Of a stretch of DNA of 64,000 bases, positions 61,768 to 64,000 are shown piece by piece. The DNA is taken from assembly GCA_023391635.1 (NCBI GenBank), contig JAEWAQ010000009.1, forward strand, positions 1-64,000, read 5' to 3'. Position numbers and translations under genes: made by a program. How positions within the stretch are numbered: the stretch's first letter is position 1; each line of letters begins with the position of its first letter. The notes under the pieces are model-generated. The model made no database searches. It saw only the letters and a program-made list of their open reading frames with translations, and was not told the origin of the DNA. The DNA comes from Bacillota bacterium (lineage in GTDB: Bacteria; Bacillota; Bacilli; Paenibacillales; Paenibacillaceae).

Positions 61768-63535
61768 TATCGTCCTCCCCTGCTTCCGCCGCCGGGACGG
61801 TAAAAACGACCTTTGTCCCTTCTCCTGGCGCACTTTCCAGCTTAAGCCCGAATGCTTCGCCGAATTGGATAGTCAACCGGTCATTCACGTTTCGTAATCC
61901 GATGCTGTTCATGCCCTTGCCGGGGAGTCGATCCCGTTTCATAAGTGAAGCTAGCGTATCGGTATCCATTCCCTTGCCGTTGTCGCTAACCTCGATGCGG
62001 ATGCAATCCCGGAAGCGTGCCGCTTTGATAAGTATTTCGCCTTTGTAGTCGACGCTGTCAAACCCGTGGATAATGCAGTTTTCGACGATGGGCTGCAATA
62101 TGAGCTTCGGTACCTTGAATGCTCCAAGCTCTTCCGGTATTTCATAATTATCGTCAAACAACACGCCATACCTCATCTTCTGAATGAGTATGTAGTTGCG
62201 CGTATTCTCGACTTCTTCGTGAAACGGAATCTGTTCCTTTTTCTGCAGAATACTGTTCCGAAGCAGACTGGCCAGCGCCACGATCACTTTACTGACGTTG
62301 TAAACCTTGCTCGCATCCGCCATCCATCGAATCGAATTTAGCGTATTGAACAAAAAGTGGGGGTTGATTTGGGCATATAACGCTTGCAGTTCCAATTCCC
62401 GTTTCAACTTCTGTTCGTTTTGCTCCTTCTCGACGAGCGCCTTGATTTCCGTCGCCATCCGGTTGAAGTTTTGCGATAATACGCCAAGCTCGTCATTGCC
62501 GGTTTGAGCAATGCTTACATCCATGTTGCCGCGCGAAAATTCCTTGACCGCGGAGATTAGCTTTTTGACGGGAACCGTAATTTTACCGGCTATCAAATAG
62601 GAGATGGCGAGAAACAGCAGCAGACAAACCGCACTCGACCATATAATTCCATTTTTTACAAGCGATATTTCCAGACTGACAGCCGATTTCGGGATCAACT
62701 GAATCAAATAACTGTTATTCAAACTTTCAAGTTCGATTGCGTTTAAATAATAATGACGGTTTCCCAGACGAATAGGTCGGCCGGAATCCGGCTGCTTGAA
62801 CCGCTCGGCCCATTGCAGCGTCGTTAAGGCTTTCCCTCCACCGATGAAAGAACCGTTTCGCTCGTTGAATACGAACGAATATCCCTCGTCATCCGTCCCC
62901 ATATTTTGGAGAATGTCCGTAACATGCGTTTCCGGAATGGCTACGAGCATGTCCCCGATTCGGATTCCCTGGGCGTTGATATACGTCACGAAATAAACGA
63001 GATACGCCTTGCCTACGAATTGCGGCAAACCGCCAAGATTCCGGTCGATCTTGGACCATCTGAATCCGTTTTCATTTTGGCCCACCTTTTCCCGTTCCCT
63101 GATCAGGGGAAACACTTCCGTTTCATAACCGTCATCGGAAAAATTGGAATAGATGAATCCCGCACGATCCGCAAGTGCAACGACAACGCCCGGATAGTTT
63201 TTCAGCAGCGTAGACTGGAGTGAATAGATTTTGTCGCGAATGGTTTTGCCGTACGAGTAGCTGTCGAGTCCCGCCGATAACCCTGCCGATGAGGATTGGC
63301 CCATAATTTGCTGGACTTCCGAGTCGCTTATCATCTGCACTGCGCTTGTCCTCATATCCCGGAACACCCTGTCTGTGTTCGCGGCTGCTTGTTTCAGGAT
63401 ATAACGGTTTTTGTCGTTCACTTTCTCAGCGACGATTCCTTGCAGCACGTAGACGGATATGAAGGTAATGATCAGAAGCGGGATAATCAAAATAAACAAA
63501 AATGAAGCGGTCAGCTTGCCTTTGATGCTGTTCAT
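61754..63535 (-). CDS. YesM-type sensor histidine kinase
   Basis: 593 aa. TM1 (about 10-30) and TM2 (about 290-312) flank an outside sensor of about 260 residues, then HAMP. His-kinase of the LytS/YesM group: phospho-His in YAQINPHFLFNTLNSI near 392; ATP-binding N-box PIVENCIIHGF, then DNGKGM and SIGLRNVNDRL. It probably senses sugar or its binding protein and phosphorylates the regulator. First gene of the locus. Confidence 0.95.
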   Translation of the reverse strand: MNSIKGKLTASFLFILIIPLLIITFISVYVLQGIVAEKVNDKNRYILKQAAANTDRVFRDMRTSAVQMISDSEVQQIMGQSSSAGLSAGLDSYSYGKTIRDKIYSLQSTLLKNYPGVVVALADRAGFIYSNFSDDGYETEVFPLIREREKVGQNENGFRWSKIDRNLGGLPQFVGKAYLVYFVTYINAQGIRIGDMLVAIPETHVTDILQNMGTDDEGYSFVFNERNGSFIGGGKALTTLQWAERFKQPDSGRPIRLGNRHYYLNAIELESLNNSYLIQLIPKSAVSLEISLVKNGIIWSSAVCLLLFLAISYLIAGKITVPVKKLISAVKEFSRGNMDVSIAQTGNDELGVLSQNFNRMATEIKALVEKEQNEQKLKRELELQALYAQINPHFLFNTLNSIRWMADASKVYNVSKVIVALASLLRNSILQKKEQIPFHEEVENTRNYILIQKMRYGVLFDDNYEIPEELGAFKVPKLILQPIVENCIIHGFDSVDYKGEILIKAARFRDCIRIEVSDNGKGMDTDTLASLMKRDRLPGKGMNSIGLRNVNDRLTIQFGEAFGLKLESAPGEGTKVVFTVPAAEAGEDDNGHV

Positions 63536-63627
63536 CGTAGCCGCACCTCAAATCCGTCTGCTAATGTTGCATTCTTTCCTCATAATCGTCTCTCGTTTTC
63601 CATTATTTCGGCATTTCCTATGTTATT

Positions 63628-63655
63628 ATTTTACTGCTGCTTGTCCAATTGTAAA
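63628..63655 (-). promoter_or_regulatory. Candidate promoter of the sensor kinase operon
   Basis: Minus strand TTTACA (63650-63655), 16-base spacer, TAAAAT (63628-63633). Leader of about 85 bases to the ATG at 63535. The rest of the gap 63536-63829 has no gene; a plus-strand frame at 63740 has an SD-like GGAGG but is antisense to the neighbouring gene and unconvincing. Confidence 0.5.
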
Positions 63656-63829
63656 TCAGATCGTCGGTTATCAACAAGGATTCCGTTGACCGACTATTGT
63701 AAAAAAAATGATATTTAATTAATCGTATAGGAGGAAGCGATGCCGATGAGGGGGAAATCATTTGCGCGATTTGAGCGGTGGCATCCGGGGAGGCGTTCTT
63801 CGGCAGAGATGTTGCGAGTCGACTCTCAA

Positions 63830-64000
63830 TCAAAGAAACCCTGGGTGCATGACAACCTTCGCTCTCCCCAAAACTGCATCCCCTCTCCACCAAACCAGCT
63901 CGTCCCCGTCGGCGAGCGGTCCGACGCCTGCAGGCGTCCCGGTAAAAAGAACGTCTCCCGGACCTAGACCATATACTTCTTCGACGTAATCGGCTAATTC
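63830..64000 (-). CDS. Fumarylacetoacetate hydrolase-family protein, C-terminal end only
   Basis: Minus strand, 56 codons then TGA at 63830-63832; the N-terminal part lies outside the window. It reads ELADYVEEVYGLGPGD, VLFTGTPAGVGPLADGDELV and ends VVMHPGFL. LGPGDVLFTGTPAGVGPL is the diagnostic C-terminal motif of FAH-family hydrolases/isomerases in aromatic or sugar-acid breakdown. The substrate cannot be told. Confidence 0.85.
   Translation of the reverse strand, partial: ELADYVEEVYGLGPGDVLFTGTPAGVGPLADGDELVWWRGDAVLGRAKVVMHPGFL

Noticed and set aside
63740..63967. Plus-strand frame with GGAGG before ATG at the right edge
   Set aside because: It is antisense to the FAH-family end and shows no protein-like features.

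Overview
The window looks like chromosomal DNA of a fairly GC-rich member of the Paenibacillaceae (Cohnella/Paenibacillus type). Evidence: an S-layer-homology protein, the Bacillus-like chain cymR-cysteine desulfurase-mnmA and AI-2E-alaS-ireB-ruvX-DUF1292-mltG-U32-U32, a T-box antiterminator before alaS, a KtrB-type K+ channel, YesM/YesN-type two-component genes beside sugar ABC importers, and SD-driven GTG/TTG starts. No rRNA, tRNA, prophage or CRISPR was seen. The family is an inference from gene content; the genus is not proven.

Layout. 1-1940: 5' part of an SLH surface protein. 2302-4131: two small-family genes. 4649-11763: Eco57I-like DNA methylase, sbcD and sbcC, probably one transcription unit. 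11922-14347: a graveyard with SDR, RraA and GntR remnants around a decayed IS200/IS605-type TnpB element and its omega-RNA-like end. 14435-17519: DUF2269 protein, DEDDh exonuclease, ilvD. 18081-28921: deacetylase-YkoP fusion, AI-2E transporter, class B PBP, chemotaxis receptor, two U32 tRNA-hydroxylation proteins, MltG. 29002-38534: housekeeping cluster from DUF1292 to mnmA. 38893-46736: a frameshifted unknown gene, YebC, an oxidoreductase divergent from an AraC regulator, cold-shock protein, methyltransferase, two small genes, oligoendopeptidase F. 47408-53955: deoxyinosine/uracil-type glycosylase, ktrB, a sugar ABC importer and a GAF/HD-GYP protein. 54047-63535: sensor kinase, response regulator, sugar binding protein, two permeases and a secreted glycosidase-like protein with three CBM6-like modules, a sugar-responsive polysaccharide-use locus. 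The right edge holds the 3' end of a fumarylacetoacetate hydrolase-family gene.

The most striking unexplained feature is a set of six intergenic tandem-repeat arrays (4190-4530, 17719-17990, 30499-30704, 38575-38860, 46817-47097, 47099-47372). Each has its own unrelated unit sequence, but nearly all units are 50-52 bp long. Most units hold a short dyad plus a GC-rich, more variable half, and every array lies just 3' of gene ends, five of the six between convergent genes. A second oddity is the alaS leader: it has the T-box antiterminator and terminator, but a good promoter lies so close that there is no room for the tRNA-reading Stem I. Several frames are broken by apparent single-base losses, which may be decay, programmed frameshifting or assembly error.
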